DNA of 64,000 nucleotides from Camarhynchus parvulus (lineage: Eukaryota > Chordata > Aves > Passeriformes > Thraupidae): contig NC_044571.1 of assembly GCF_901933205.1 (NCBI RefSeq), forward strand, positions 54,745,994 to 54,809,993, written 5' to 3'. Positions 50,043-61,735 of this stretch are shown one piece after another (the first letter of the stretch is position 1; each line of letters opens with the position of its first letter). The notes under the pieces were generated by a model that was given only the letters and a program-made list of their open reading frames with translations, was not told the DNA's origin and made no database searches. A program made the translations under genes and the position numbers.

Positions 50043-52550
50043 GGCAAGCGAAATAGTCAGGAGGAAAGAACTAGAAATAGCGAAATAGTAAATGTTTCTA
50101 CGTTTTCTAAAAGTAAAAAGATTTCTTTGAAACTTTAAGATGGTGGGACAAATTTTGAGTTAAATAATACCACCCTAATTAAACTGAATTAGAATCTTTC
50201 TCTGCTTACCTGGGTGCTTGGGTTTTTTATCTCCTTTATTGACAGAAATATAACTCAACACTCTTACAGATTCTGGATCTAATAACTTAGATTTTCTAAT
50301 CTAATAACGAGATTGTTATGATCCTGAGAACACATACTTTAAAACTGAACAATTACTACTCAGAAAACAACTTGACAAAATGTGCATTTCATGTCTAGAT
50401 AGAGAAGGGCTAAAAATAAAAGATATACAGTTCCTAAAATTTATTGTATGCATTTAATGGCATTGTTGTTTGAATTGAAACAAATGTATTTTGGTAACAG
50501 CAATGATTAAATTTCTGACAATGTACAGGGAATTACTGTCATCTCTGTTTATGTTGATCAGAATTGCACAGACGTTCTGATTCATGGTCTGTACAATCCT
50601 TTTTGAAGTGCTCTCTAAAATTTAAATAATCTGGTTTTTATTCTTCTCCCCTTTTTTTTTTTTTATTTCTCATCTGAAAATTACTGTTGGCATAGAGAGG
50701 TGTCTTTTCTTTCTACTTGTGCACATAACTCCCACTGACATTGAGTTAAGCATAAAAGGAATATATCTCTTAGGATTTCGAAGCTATCTCTTGAAGCCCC
50801 CTAGTATTTTCTCTTCAGTTTCCTTTGATAACTCACTATCAATTGTATTAACCAATGAAGTCAAATCTTTATAGATCTTGTACTTTCAGTAGAAATTTCT
50901 TACAGCATAACAGTTCTTGGTGTATAATAATCCGGAGTTGCTCTCATTTTTTTTTTAAACAGGCTTGTGTGGTTTTCACACCAAGATGTGAATTTTGTTT
51001 GACATAATGCAGTATATTGTACCTGCAACCTGATGAAACCCATACTTCATGAAATTTTTATAGGTTTCTATTTCTAACATTTTGCACACTTTAATAGCTC
51101 ACTAAGTCTTTTTACTAGTGGCAATTGCCTTGAATGGCTGTTAATAGCCTTTGCCTTTCTTTATTTATGTTGCATTACACAAAAGTTAGCTGATGGTAAA
51201 CTAATTGAGACATGTTCTCAAATTATAAATCTGAGCCTCAATCTTTGCTCTTGAATGAAAGATGGGTTTTATTGATCAAGCTTTAAGATTATCTGTTTAT
51301 CATCTGATGGAAGGAGAGTAAGCTGTTGTATTAACTCATGATTCTGTTTAATGTCAAGAGAAGTTGGTCTTCTCTATGCTGTCCTCCCTCTGCTATCCAT
51401 AAATGTCAGATACTTCAAGATCTGCTTTTTGAAACTAGCACATAGGAAGGCATTTCTTTTCCAGAAGAATGCACAATGGATAAATATAAGGAAAAACCTT
51501 GTGAATAGAAAGTACCACAGGATTTGAGAATATCACTTGCAAATAAGCCCATGTATGTGTCCATCCTGAACTCTATTTCTGTCATGTGAGCTATTTCCCT
51601 CTGTGCTTTTCTACGTGAATTAAAAGTAGGTAGTGCTGGCCTACTGGTCTACTGGAGTAATGCATATGAAGATAAATAGAAAATTGCAGTTAGATGAAAT
51701 TTTGAGATTTCTTTTTTATTTTTTCAAGATACTTTCTTAATTTTTATGTAGTTCTACAACAAGAGACAGATTCATGGTGCTGTTGAAGGGTCAAGTCTTT
51801 CTGACTATTCAACACTTTTGTTTTGGAAAGTGAAAGTCAAAGTCCGAGAAATAGAAAAATATTATGACCGTTTGTTAGATGTTTAGAACATTCCCTATTC
51901 ACTCTGGTTACTCCATATTGACATGGAAGAAATATTTTCATAATAATTCTGGTGTCCTAGATGGATAAAAGGGTGATGCTGACAGCCATGCTGGATATCA
52001 AGACTTTACCTCTGTCAATTAATATAGATGTGGAACACAATACACACAGAAGAAACTCTGAATTTTAAATATAGATATTGTAGTAAAGCACCTTATCTTG
52101 AATTTTTACCAGTGTGACAAATAACTCAATAGGATTAAAAATATCACTTTCCTTCTCTTTCATATATCCCCATAAGAATAAAAACAGGTAAAAATCACAC
52201 AAACACCTGAAAACCAACAACATTCAACCACAAAACACACACAAACAAAAAACCCAAATACTTTTCAGTATTTCTTCATCTTGCTGAACTAAATACAAGG
52301 CTGTCACTATTCCTTTCTATGCTCAAAGAAATAAGTATCTAATCCTATATATGAGAATATATGATAACAAAGTGCAATCCCAATATATACATAATTTCTG
52401 CAACAGCTCACACAAAAGAATTTGAGAAATGTAGGTCCTTCATGACACAAAGCAAATTTTTTTCCTACAGCTCAAAACAAAACTGTTTTTATGTGTCTTT
52501 TTTTGTTTGCTTTGTTGACGGCAGAAACTTGAGAAATTCAACTAGAAACC

Positions 52551-52580
52551 AATAAATAAATAAATAAATAAATAAATAAA
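52551..52580. repeat. (AATA)n microsatellite
   Basis: AATAAATAAATAAATA continuing for 30 bp without interruption. Confidence 0.95.
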
Positions 52581-54678
52581 CTGAATAGCTTCAGGAAGAA
52601 GTTAAAATTCTGGTAAAATATTTATGAGAGGTGACTCACATTGCTTTGAAAGGCATAAGGAACTTAGGTAATTTATTTATTTCTGTGATACAGTAGAGGA
52701 GATATTAATTCTGGTTTAGAGTGGGAGATTACTTACTGTTTTAAATATATTTATTATTCATATTGTTGTGTCACGATATTTTTTTAAATAATGGAAAGTT
52801 ATAAATTTTTCACCTACTATACACTTCCTCAAATTTTACTTAAAAGATTACCAGGTAAACATCTCACCTAAGAACAACCTAGGACACTGAAAAAATCACT
52901 TTACTGTGGATTTGTGCAATTAATTTTTAACTACATTTAAAATTTGAGAGGGAGCTCTGTGTTAGGGACATCATCCTTCAATTATTGAGACTTAGTTCAT
53001 GTTAGATATGACTGTAAGTGCTATAAATGTCTTTCTCTATAATAATAGCAATCTGCATTACATTCTGTCCTCAGTGCCTTATTAAAGTTTAGGTGAAATT
53101 TGAGTCTAAATACTGATTTTCAGGCAATAACCCCTTCTTATACTAAAAAGTAATTATTTTTAAAAAACCCAACAAACCTTTTTATTGGCTTTGACTCGTA
53201 CATTAATTTCCACCCAAGCGCCACAGTACTGTGGAAAGACAGGATACCCTTCTCCATAGCACTGTCCCTATCATCACTCTTCATCCTAATCTTGTCAAGT
53301 GGAAAAACTATCTGAAAACCATAGAATAGATATCTACATTACTACTTAATAGCCATAGCCAGGCTCTGCATCCTTCATAAGGTCTCTGATTAGAGCCTGG
53401 AGTAGTAATTTAGGCTTCTACCCACAAAGCAAATTAGATGTAGCAATGCTTAGCTGTATTTCAGACTTGTACTTGCATTCTTCATTAGTGTGACTGATAA
53501 AAAAAAAAGTGCTGTCTTCAGAGCAGCGCCCCAAGCCATGTTATATCTTGTCTCGGGAGAACTGTAATGTCAGGGTTAAAATCATTGTTTTTCTTGATGA
53601 TTTCTTTTGCCACTAGGAAGATTTCATGCTTTCTGACACATAGCCTGAGGCAGAAACTAAAGCATTATTCTAAGCACAGGCTCACTTTTCTAACGAGGAA
53701 GGCCAAGGCCCTTTTGGAATTAAATCTGGCTGAGGATGTCAAGGGTAAGAAGGTGGCTTCTTCAAATATATCAATATGACATCATTAGTTGCTGAATTTT
53801 TGTCTTGTGACAGTATTTTTTTCCAAGCTATTTTTTTTTTCATTAATTTAAGCAGAAGATAGAGGTAGGATTTTTTGACCTCATGCTCTATCATACACAC
53901 ACCATGCAATAACAACATAAATACTTTAAGGAACAATACAAGGAAAATATGTGATCATGATATTTCTTTGGTGTTGCACTACTATATGTACCTATGTACT
54001 GACCCTCAGTCTTTCCTAATGAAGTTCTTCTTTACTGTATCTCAACAACATATATTTACCTACTAATACAAGGATGTTTCAGACAAGTGGAAGCAACAAA
54101 ATATTCAAAGGATTCAAAATATCACAAGGCTAGGGAATTTTACTTTACACAGTTTCTCTGTGTGAAGAAAGTAGAAGATAAAATTGGATAGCTACATCAG
54201 CTATTATTAACAGCAGCAATTTATTAAGTATTCAAATAGCTGCACTTATGTTGCATATAAACAAGAGCTATATTCAAGAAAGAAGATTTGTAAGATTAAT
54301 ACTTGTTTTTATCTGTTCCCAATAGGTTCCCCAAAGGTGAAAGGGTACCCTGCAACCATGAAAATAGAGGGTAAAAGCCTGAACTATCAGCTCTTTTAGT
54401 TAGATCACTTCACATTAAAATCTACAACTCAAACCAGAAAATAGCAGTGTTACTCTATGCTCTCAAAACCATCCATAATTAAAACTTTCATGAGTAGTAG
54501 TTCTACCATGTTATGTCTCATAACAGCTACATTTATTCTGAAATAAAAAATATCAATCTAGAGCTCACTTTATTTGTATTAATTACTTTCTTGGGGAAAA
54601 CATAAGGATGAATCAGGCATAACTAATGGCAATAGTGGTGCCCCTGATACATATCTGTCCAGTTAGTAAAACTTTACC

Positions 54679-54762
54679 AAAAAAAAAAAAACAACAAAAA
54701 AACCCCAGAAACAAACAAACAACAAACAAACAAACAAACAAACAAAAACCAAACAAAAAAAA
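54679..54762. repeat. Poly(A) and (CAAA)n simple repeat
   Basis: A 13-A run and A/C-rich sequence, then an array of CAAA units from about 54710. Confidence 0.93.
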
Positions 54763-56448
54763 TTAAAATTGGAAGTATAGGTTTTAAGCCATTTCCAGAC
54801 TAAGATGTTTGATTCCATATTTTCCACGTCGCGACATCATTAGGGAGCAAAAAATTTAAGAAACATGAAGACAAAAGTAGAACTAGTTAGAAGAAGTGTA
54901 ATTTGGTTTAGTAGTTGTGTCTGTCTGGTTCAGGAAGATTCTTAATTCTTGCAGAAGAAACCATTGTCATATGGTTTTTAGGAGAATGGAACTTGACAGG
55001 TCCAAGGTGTAGTTACCTATTGCTTCTTTAACTTTCAAAATTAAATGTTGCTCACTTGTGTGTGTGTACATGAACATTTTTGATGAGAATGTGGATATTT
55101 AAAAATTAGAATCCAGAAAGTTGACTACGATTTGGGCGTATTGTCTTGTCTAGTAGTGGAGCATATAAAGGTGGTTGGAGTTTTTTACTGACATCTGTTC
55201 TTGGCATCATTAATCCCTTTAGGTAAGAATAATTTCTTCTCTACCACTTAAAATATATTTACTGTATTACTCTTCCTGTAGTGGTGTGGATATCTTGTGT
55301 ATGATTCTCTTTGCTTTCCCCTTGCTTGATCTGACAAATCCTGAATCATTAAACAGAGACAGAGAAGGAGAAAAATTTTTTCACTGGAACCTAATGCACA
55401 GATACAATTTCTCAAGGTTTTGAGGGTCTTTTGGTCAATTGCTTCTAGTTTTCTGATAAGCAGAAAGCAATGGCCTTAACAGTATAAGTAATGCTGGCTG
55501 TGTTCACAAGATGCTGATCCAACATGACAAGACGTATACTATTTAAACTTTGATCTCCATTATTTTCTCCAAAGGGATACAAAAAGGCACTTAAAAATAT
55601 GAGGAGATTCTCTGTATTCTCACAGTCAGAAAAATACTTCTCCACACAGGACCTTTACATACCTTCACTTGGTGAAGTCTTTGTGACTTTTTTAAAAAAT
55701 AGAGATTGATTTAGAAATTAGAGACAGACACATTCTTCTTTACGTAGGGAAGAATGATCACAATCCTTCTCACTGCTAGGAAAGCATTGGTATTCTGGGT
55801 TAAAGAGATGTACCTTTTGCTTGCTGACAGGTTTAATAAATCTATATACTATTAATTTGCAGTAGCTTATATTTCTCAAAAGGGTTGAAAAATAATCAGA
55901 TTTAAGTCCCATGTAGACAATGTGGGTTAGAACATTCTCCTCACAGTAGGATTTGTGATTTGTCAAACTGAAAAATTGTTTATATGTGTGCATTTCCCTT
56001 CTTAAGGAAGTATTCCATCCACTATAGCATTATGTAAAATCAGTAATGATTTCCTTTTCCCTTACAGTTATCTGAGTAGGTCTAATGTGCAAATTTATTC
56101 AGAAGAGAGCTCATTGTGAGAATCATAAAATCTTGAGAGGGAAAAGCTTCTGAGCTGGAGTGTTTGCGGAGAAACAGAACAAGACGTGCCCCAAAAATGT
56201 TTTCTCATGAAAGCGGAAATACTTAAATTGACTAGAGATAGTTAAAGAGATTTTCATTTGAATTGCATTGCTTAAGTTAAGCAGCAAGGGTAACTTAGAC
56301 AACACTTTGACATTTTCTGTAAGATTCAAATGATAACTGCTCCAGCCTCCATGACCCAGAATCCTCCTGTCTGGCTACTGGGGTCCATTCCAGTACCAAC
56401 AATCCCTCCTGGGATCTCTGTACAGGCTGAGGGATGCTGCTTCCAGTT

Positions 56449-56840
56449 TGCAGGTTCAAACACCAATGAAGCTGAACATGTATCCCAGAGACTCACAGAA
56501 ACACTGAGAGGACATTGTCACAGTCTCAGCTGCAGCTACACAGATGGCCACAGACCAGGCGCTGCCTTCAAAAACACATGTATGGAGAACTCAGATTTAA
56601 TAAGAAGGTATAAGAATTTAGGACTGACTGCAGTGAACAAGGATAGGGCTCAGACTGACATGTATGGACTGGCCCCATTTTATACATGACCAGACCCATT
56701 TATAGCACTTTCTGTCTCACCCCTACCAATTGTTCCTTTCTTTTTTCCTTCCCCTGCACACGCCTTCATAGGTCTGTATAACTTTATTAATTCCAGTTAG
56801 ATTCTCCCCTTGTTTACAGTCTTCCTACTTGCAAAGTCCA
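56449..56840 (-). mobile_element. Probable ERV solo LTR or LTR fragment
   Basis: Read on minus, this segment has TATAAAA (plus 56684-56678), then ATTAAA (plus 56601-56596) about 85 bp downstream, then a U5-like segment containing AAGGCAGCGCCTGGTCTGTG and ending GTTTGAACCTGCA at 56449. That order and spacing is typical of an LTR, and the U5 resembles passerine class II LTRs I recall. The U3 boundary (about 56840) is a guess, and I found no target duplication. The 119-codon plus frame at 56330-56689 is antisense to it and unlikely to be a gene. Confidence 0.5.
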
Positions 56841-59800
56841 TGCTGAACTTTCTGGAAGAGGCACTTGTAGTGTGTGCATTGTGTAACTAACAAGGTTTGT
56901 TTCTTGACATTGTCTCCAAGAGGGTTTTTTGTTTGGATTTGTTTTGTTTTTAAGGTCTGTGTCTCTGTACATTTTGTTTCTGCTTTTCCCTTATTTTCCT
57001 CAATTGACAAGTTTGATGAAAATAGTAAGCTAGAACCCAACTTGGACTTAGGAATCTTCTTAGGTAACTAAAAGTTAGATAGAAAATACTCAGACAGATC
57101 CCATTTTGTGATTACAGTTTGAATCTGATTGTATTTCAATGTTTTAGAACTGATATCTAGGTGGGTTTTTTTGTCTGAGAAAATAATACGTTGCATTTAT
57201 AATGTCTTTCATCTGGAGATCTCAAAGGACTTTACTAGAAACAATGAAGCTTGAACCATTCAGTAGCATTCTCTTTTCATTTTGGATATTGTTTTCTCAC
57301 AGTTCTATCTCAGTCAGGTAATTTAATTTATGTGTGTGTTTTTATTTTCCTTTACAAGCTATGTGAAGACTATCTACCTGACTTGGAGTTTATTTGTCTT
57401 CTGAGGATTAAATTTTCAGTATTAACTTTGATTACATGAATACAAATGCATACATACAATTCTAAATACTATCCCACTCTATTGCAGTCTTTCTGTCTTA
57501 AATCAATAATCTCAACTGGGTAATTATATTGAAGAAATGCAACCAAAAATATTATCAGGAATATAAAGCATGAAGAGAGTATCAGTGTGCTTATTCTGTT
57601 AAGACCAAGGAGAAACAAAAGTAATCAGACTGCTGACTGCAGTCTAGCCAGGGGTAATAATCCCCATTTCTCAGGTACATTTAAAAAATTGTGTTTCACA
57701 TTCCTCTAAAGCAGCTTTGCACATGTCATAGCACAAATTAGTGAAGTCTAAATTTCAGCTCAAGGCTCCATGTGTCATTTAATGGCATACACTTGCTAAC
57801 TGTAGCCAAAAGCAGACTTCCATCAGGGACACTGAAACTCCTCATTTACATAAGAATGGGGAGTTAATTGTGCTACAGATATTCTGGCTTCCCCAAGGAA
57901 TTCATTAAGCATGCTGGACTCGATGAGAATATAACTTAACTGACATTTCTAGGAAACCAGGGAAATTCAACTTCAGAAATACAACCTTTGGAAGCAAAAT
58001 AAGTTGTTTAATATTCATTTGATTCAAACCTTTCCAGTCTGTGTGTGGAATATCTATTACACCCTCATTTCTCAAATAATTTTCTAGATATATGTAGTTA
58101 CTTAGAGTAAGTTTTCTTCTTTTTCAATATAAGATCCTGAGCTGATGTTATTATTTGACATGAGGATTTACACTTACATTTGTGCTGAGGAATTTAAAAA
58201 AAAAGGCTTGGTGACATTTTGCATCTTATACACATTGTTGTTAGTAAGCAAGTACTCAGAGTATTTATTTTAAAAAGTACAAAAAATTGTACAAGGTATT
58301 TATTTCAGTATTATAATATAGATATATAACTTGTAAAAATATAACACTAAATGCTATTGCAGATAAGATACAATCTCCAACAAAAGGGTGTATACTTCTT
58401 GTATTGAAAAAAGAGTCTTATTGTGAAGACCTTGCTTTCACAATTTCCTCTACAAGGGCTGTGGTCAACTGAAGGAGTTAAAAAATATTCCAGTGTAATA
58501 ACATTTATTTCTCACAAAGTTGGTTTTTCTTACAAAACCTACTTTTTCTGGAGTGAATTACTATTAGACAGAAAAGAAATATTTACTCAATGGAGAGGAG
58601 GGATCTGTTTTTAAGCTACAGGCATTTTCTTTTATTCAAGAATAACTTTTAGATTTTTTTTCTGGATTATGGAAGAACTATGAAATATTTTTTAATGATC
58701 TCCTCTGACAGAAAACTTATGCATTCTTCTTTCATTGCACTTATGTATATATACAGTATATCCATACATCTTTAGCTATTTTAATTTAGCTTTATTTTAT
58801 GCATGCTCATTCACTGCTGAAAGCTTCTAGTCAGCTAGAGTTTCCCATGCAATGCTATGAAGACAATAGGAACAATTTGTTAGCTATTCCCTGCAATAAG
58901 ATTTTAAATTTTTTAACAACACATGGCATATCAGCTTAAAACTGTATGCTTCTTATGCTTATTTTTTACAGAGACTTTAACTTCTAACTTAATTTTTATC
59001 AGTAGACTTGTAATATTTTTGCTGGCATTAAAAAGAAGCTTTATCCATTCATGGCATTAAATTGACTGAATGTTAACAACCCTACAATTTTGCACAAAAA
59101 AAAAAAAAGAAGAAAACTTTTTTTCTTGCATTAATTTGTTTTATTACCATTGTAACTGTAAGAATGTATGCACAAGGTTGTATGTATTTGTGCATAGAGA
59201 GTGCAGAGGAAAATAATATATTTATTCTTTTATTGGATCAATTTTCCAATTTTATTGTAAATTTCCTATAACCCACTGCAGTTTCATACCACAGTAAGCA
59301 ATCAAAAAGCACAGTTCAATATAAGAATAATATAGATCATAATATTGCCTTACTGAACTAAGTTTTTTCCTGAAAAATCCTATGATAGGGATAAATCTAG
59401 TGTACCATGTCAATTTTACTATTTCAAATACACTTACAAATCATATCTATAAATTTAAGTAGGGACAGCTGCAGTAGAAAAATTGTAATGTCCTTAATTT
59501 AGTGAACAAGGTGTATGGACTGAAGGATAGTAAAAGAACAATATTCAATACAAAGTTGAAAAGATCAAGAGGGAAATAAACAGCACAATAGCAATAAATA
59601 ACAGTGGCAAAATTAGTCAGCAATGCCGTTGACTGGTATGAACAATATTAAGTGGCAGAACAGAGAGAAGTCTTGTGAGTCCTTTTCACTGAAATTTAAA
59701 GTCTAAAAAATAAGATGGGTAACCACAATGCTTGACATCTGTAAAAATCTCTGAGAGAACCGGTATCTCTTAAACATACTAAAAGGAAGATAATCATTGT

Positions 59801-60922
59801 GTAATAGCATTATCAGACTGTCAACTTTATAAGAGTGATGCAAGAGAGATTACGTGGTATGAAATAGTACTGTATATGAAGCAAATTACAGGAAAAAACC
59901 CCTTCAGAATCTTTGTGGGTGGCGCCCATAAACAAAATATTAGGGTTGAGCTATCAGCAACATAAGCAGGGTGACTATTATACTCAGGAAATATTAAGTG
60001 ATATTAGGTAAGCTTCAAAATTAGTAAGAGTGGCAGTAAGAGTTCTAGCTAGCCTTACATGGGCTGGACTAATTCCTTGCCAGCAAAAGATGCAGAAACA
60101 CTGCTTTCTAGAACTAGTCTTGGAAAACACAGGTAAAGATGCCATTCTGATGAGGACTCTGGTAATAGCCAGAGTATAAAAGATATTAGTGGAATAATAA
60201 TGTAATAAACACAACAAAATTAACTTTAGGATTGTACCAGAAGAAAGTAGGCAAAATAAATTGAGGAAATTTATACCTACTTTCAAGAAGGGGACTACAA
60301 GAAAATTAGGAAAGGGGAAAAAATAGCACAAGAATCTCCAAGAAACAGTCTAAATATTGAGTGGTCTAAAAGGAGACAGCAGGGTGTTTTTATAGAACCA
60401 GATAACAATATGTACCCCAACTCAAAATGAAAGTGAAATGTCCCACTCCCCACCCCCTCCAAAACAACACCCTATCACCCAAATCGAAGCCCTCACTGAA
60501 CTTCCTCAGAGGAAGGCATCTCCCAGGATATTCTCATATGCTGCATGTCCTGGAACTGTAGAGAAGTATCTATGGATAGTTAGGATGAGATGTGAAAGGT
60601 ATTCAACTGATGGCAGATGAAGAGCATTCCTTCCACCTACTGGTAACTCAGGAATCACAGGGATACATAGCACAGCTGTAAACAAAACTCCAGGATATTA
60701 TTTTGCATGTAACTGAGCTTTAATGAGTGTGAAAGCTGTCAAGTTTTTGAGCAGTGGGCAAAGGATGTTGAACTAACATCAAGAAATGGACAAGTCTAGT
60801 GGATGCATAATGGTGTGCATAGTAATACTATCAGCTGAGAATAGAACAAATTCCTGAGTACAAAAACTATAAGCGTATCAAGGAGGCATCAATGGTTAAG
60901 ATAATAATTTCCAGGTTTCCCC
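56841..60922. other. AT-rich non-coding DNA
   Basis: About 4.1 kb with no recognised gene. A-rich runs lie at 58195-58204 and 59095-59110. Sequence near 60265-60340 has a faint CR1-like look (GGGGACTACAAGAAAATTAG), not strong enough to call. A 115-codon minus frame at 59984-60331 has no recognisable domain. Confidence 0.5.
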
Positions 60923-61217
60923 TGCCTGCTGGTTTTGGCTGGTTCACGGTGGCTACTATGGGACTATGTGTTTGGATTTGTGCTGAAAACAGTGTGGATA
61001 ACATAGAGATTTTTTGTGATTGCTGAGCAGGGCTTACACAGAATCAAGACCCTTTCTGCTTTTCATACTGCCACACTGGCAAGGAAGCTGAGAGCGCATG
61101 GGAGGTTGGCAGGAGACACAGCTGGGACAGGTGACCCAAAACGACCAAAGGGATATTCCAGACCATATGGCATCATGCTGAGATATAAAGTGGGGGGAAG
61201 AAGGAGGAAGGGAGAAC
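60923..61217 (+). mobile_element. ERVL-type LTR, 5' half only
   Basis: Same family and sense as 10834-11419, and well preserved: TGCTGGTTTTGGCTGG, GGATTTGTGCTGAAAACAGT, GACCAAAGGGATATTCCAGA, then TATAAA at 61184-61189. It stops at 61217, where a CR1 3' end begins, and the missing half (ATTAAA and U5) does not reappear beyond that CR1. Confidence 0.85.
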
Positions 61218-61735
61218 TATAGAAACATAGAATTGCAGAATATGCCGAGTTGGAAAAGACCCATCAGGAACCTCAAGTCCAATTCCTGGCCTTGGGCAGG
61301 ACATCCCAAAAGTCACACCTTGTACCTGAAAACATTATCCAAACATTTCTTGAACTCTGTCAGACTTGGTGTTGTGATCGCTTCCCTGAGGAACACCTTC
61401 CAGTGCCCAGCCATCCTCTGCATGAAGAACCCTCTCTTCATATCCAGCCTAAACCTCCTCTGACTCATATTCATGCCATTTCCTTGAGTACTGTCACTGG
61501 TCACCAGAGAAAAGAGTCCCTGCCTCTCCGCTTCCATGTGAGGATGTTGTATACTGCAATAAGTCCTTTCTTCAGTCTTCTCTTCTTCAGGCTGAACAGA
61601 GCTCAGCTATTCCTCATACAGCTTCCCCTCCAGATCCTTCACCATCCTTATGTCCCTCCTTTGGATGCTCTCCAATAGCTCAATGTCTTTTCCGTGTTGT
61701 GGTGCCCAAACCCACACCATAGGAGGTGCATCTAT
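61218..61735 (-). mobile_element. CR1 LINE, 5'-truncated
   Basis: The 3' end at 61218 (plus-strand ATAGAAACATAGAATTGCAG) abuts the LTR. It continues with conserved CR1 3' blocks in reverse complement, such as CTTGAACTCTGTCAGACTTG, ACCTTCCAGTGCCCAGCCAT, GTCACTGGTCACCAGAGAAA and GATGCTCTCCAATAGCTCAA. The similarity ends near 61735. It is a different CR1 subfamily from the 5655 copy. Frames at 61233-61678 run across it and are not genes. Confidence 0.92.

Larger units (their letters stand above)
46346..56448. other. Long AT-rich non-coding stretch with simple repeats
   Basis: About 10.1 kb with no recognised gene, CR1 or LTR. It holds the hairpin at 47575-47626 and the simple repeats at 49942-50042, 52551-52580 and 54679-54762. 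56330-56448 is GC-richer and may be internal or leader sequence belonging to the LTR that follows. Confidence 0.5.

Noticed and set aside
52551..54762. Simple repeats considered as a CRISPR-like or satellite array
   Set aside because: The units are 4-bp AATA or CAAA microsatellites with no spacers or higher-order structure.
56330..56689. 119-codon plus-strand frame in GC-richer DNA
   Set aside because: It overlaps the probable minus-strand LTR and has no recognisable domain.
59984..60331. 115-codon minus-strand frame
   Set aside because: Hydrophobic stretches arise easily from AT-rich DNA; no motif or start context supports it.
60265..60340. Possible short CR1 fragment
   Set aside because: Only one short block (GGGGACTACAAGAAAATTAG) looks CR1-like; the flanks do not fit.
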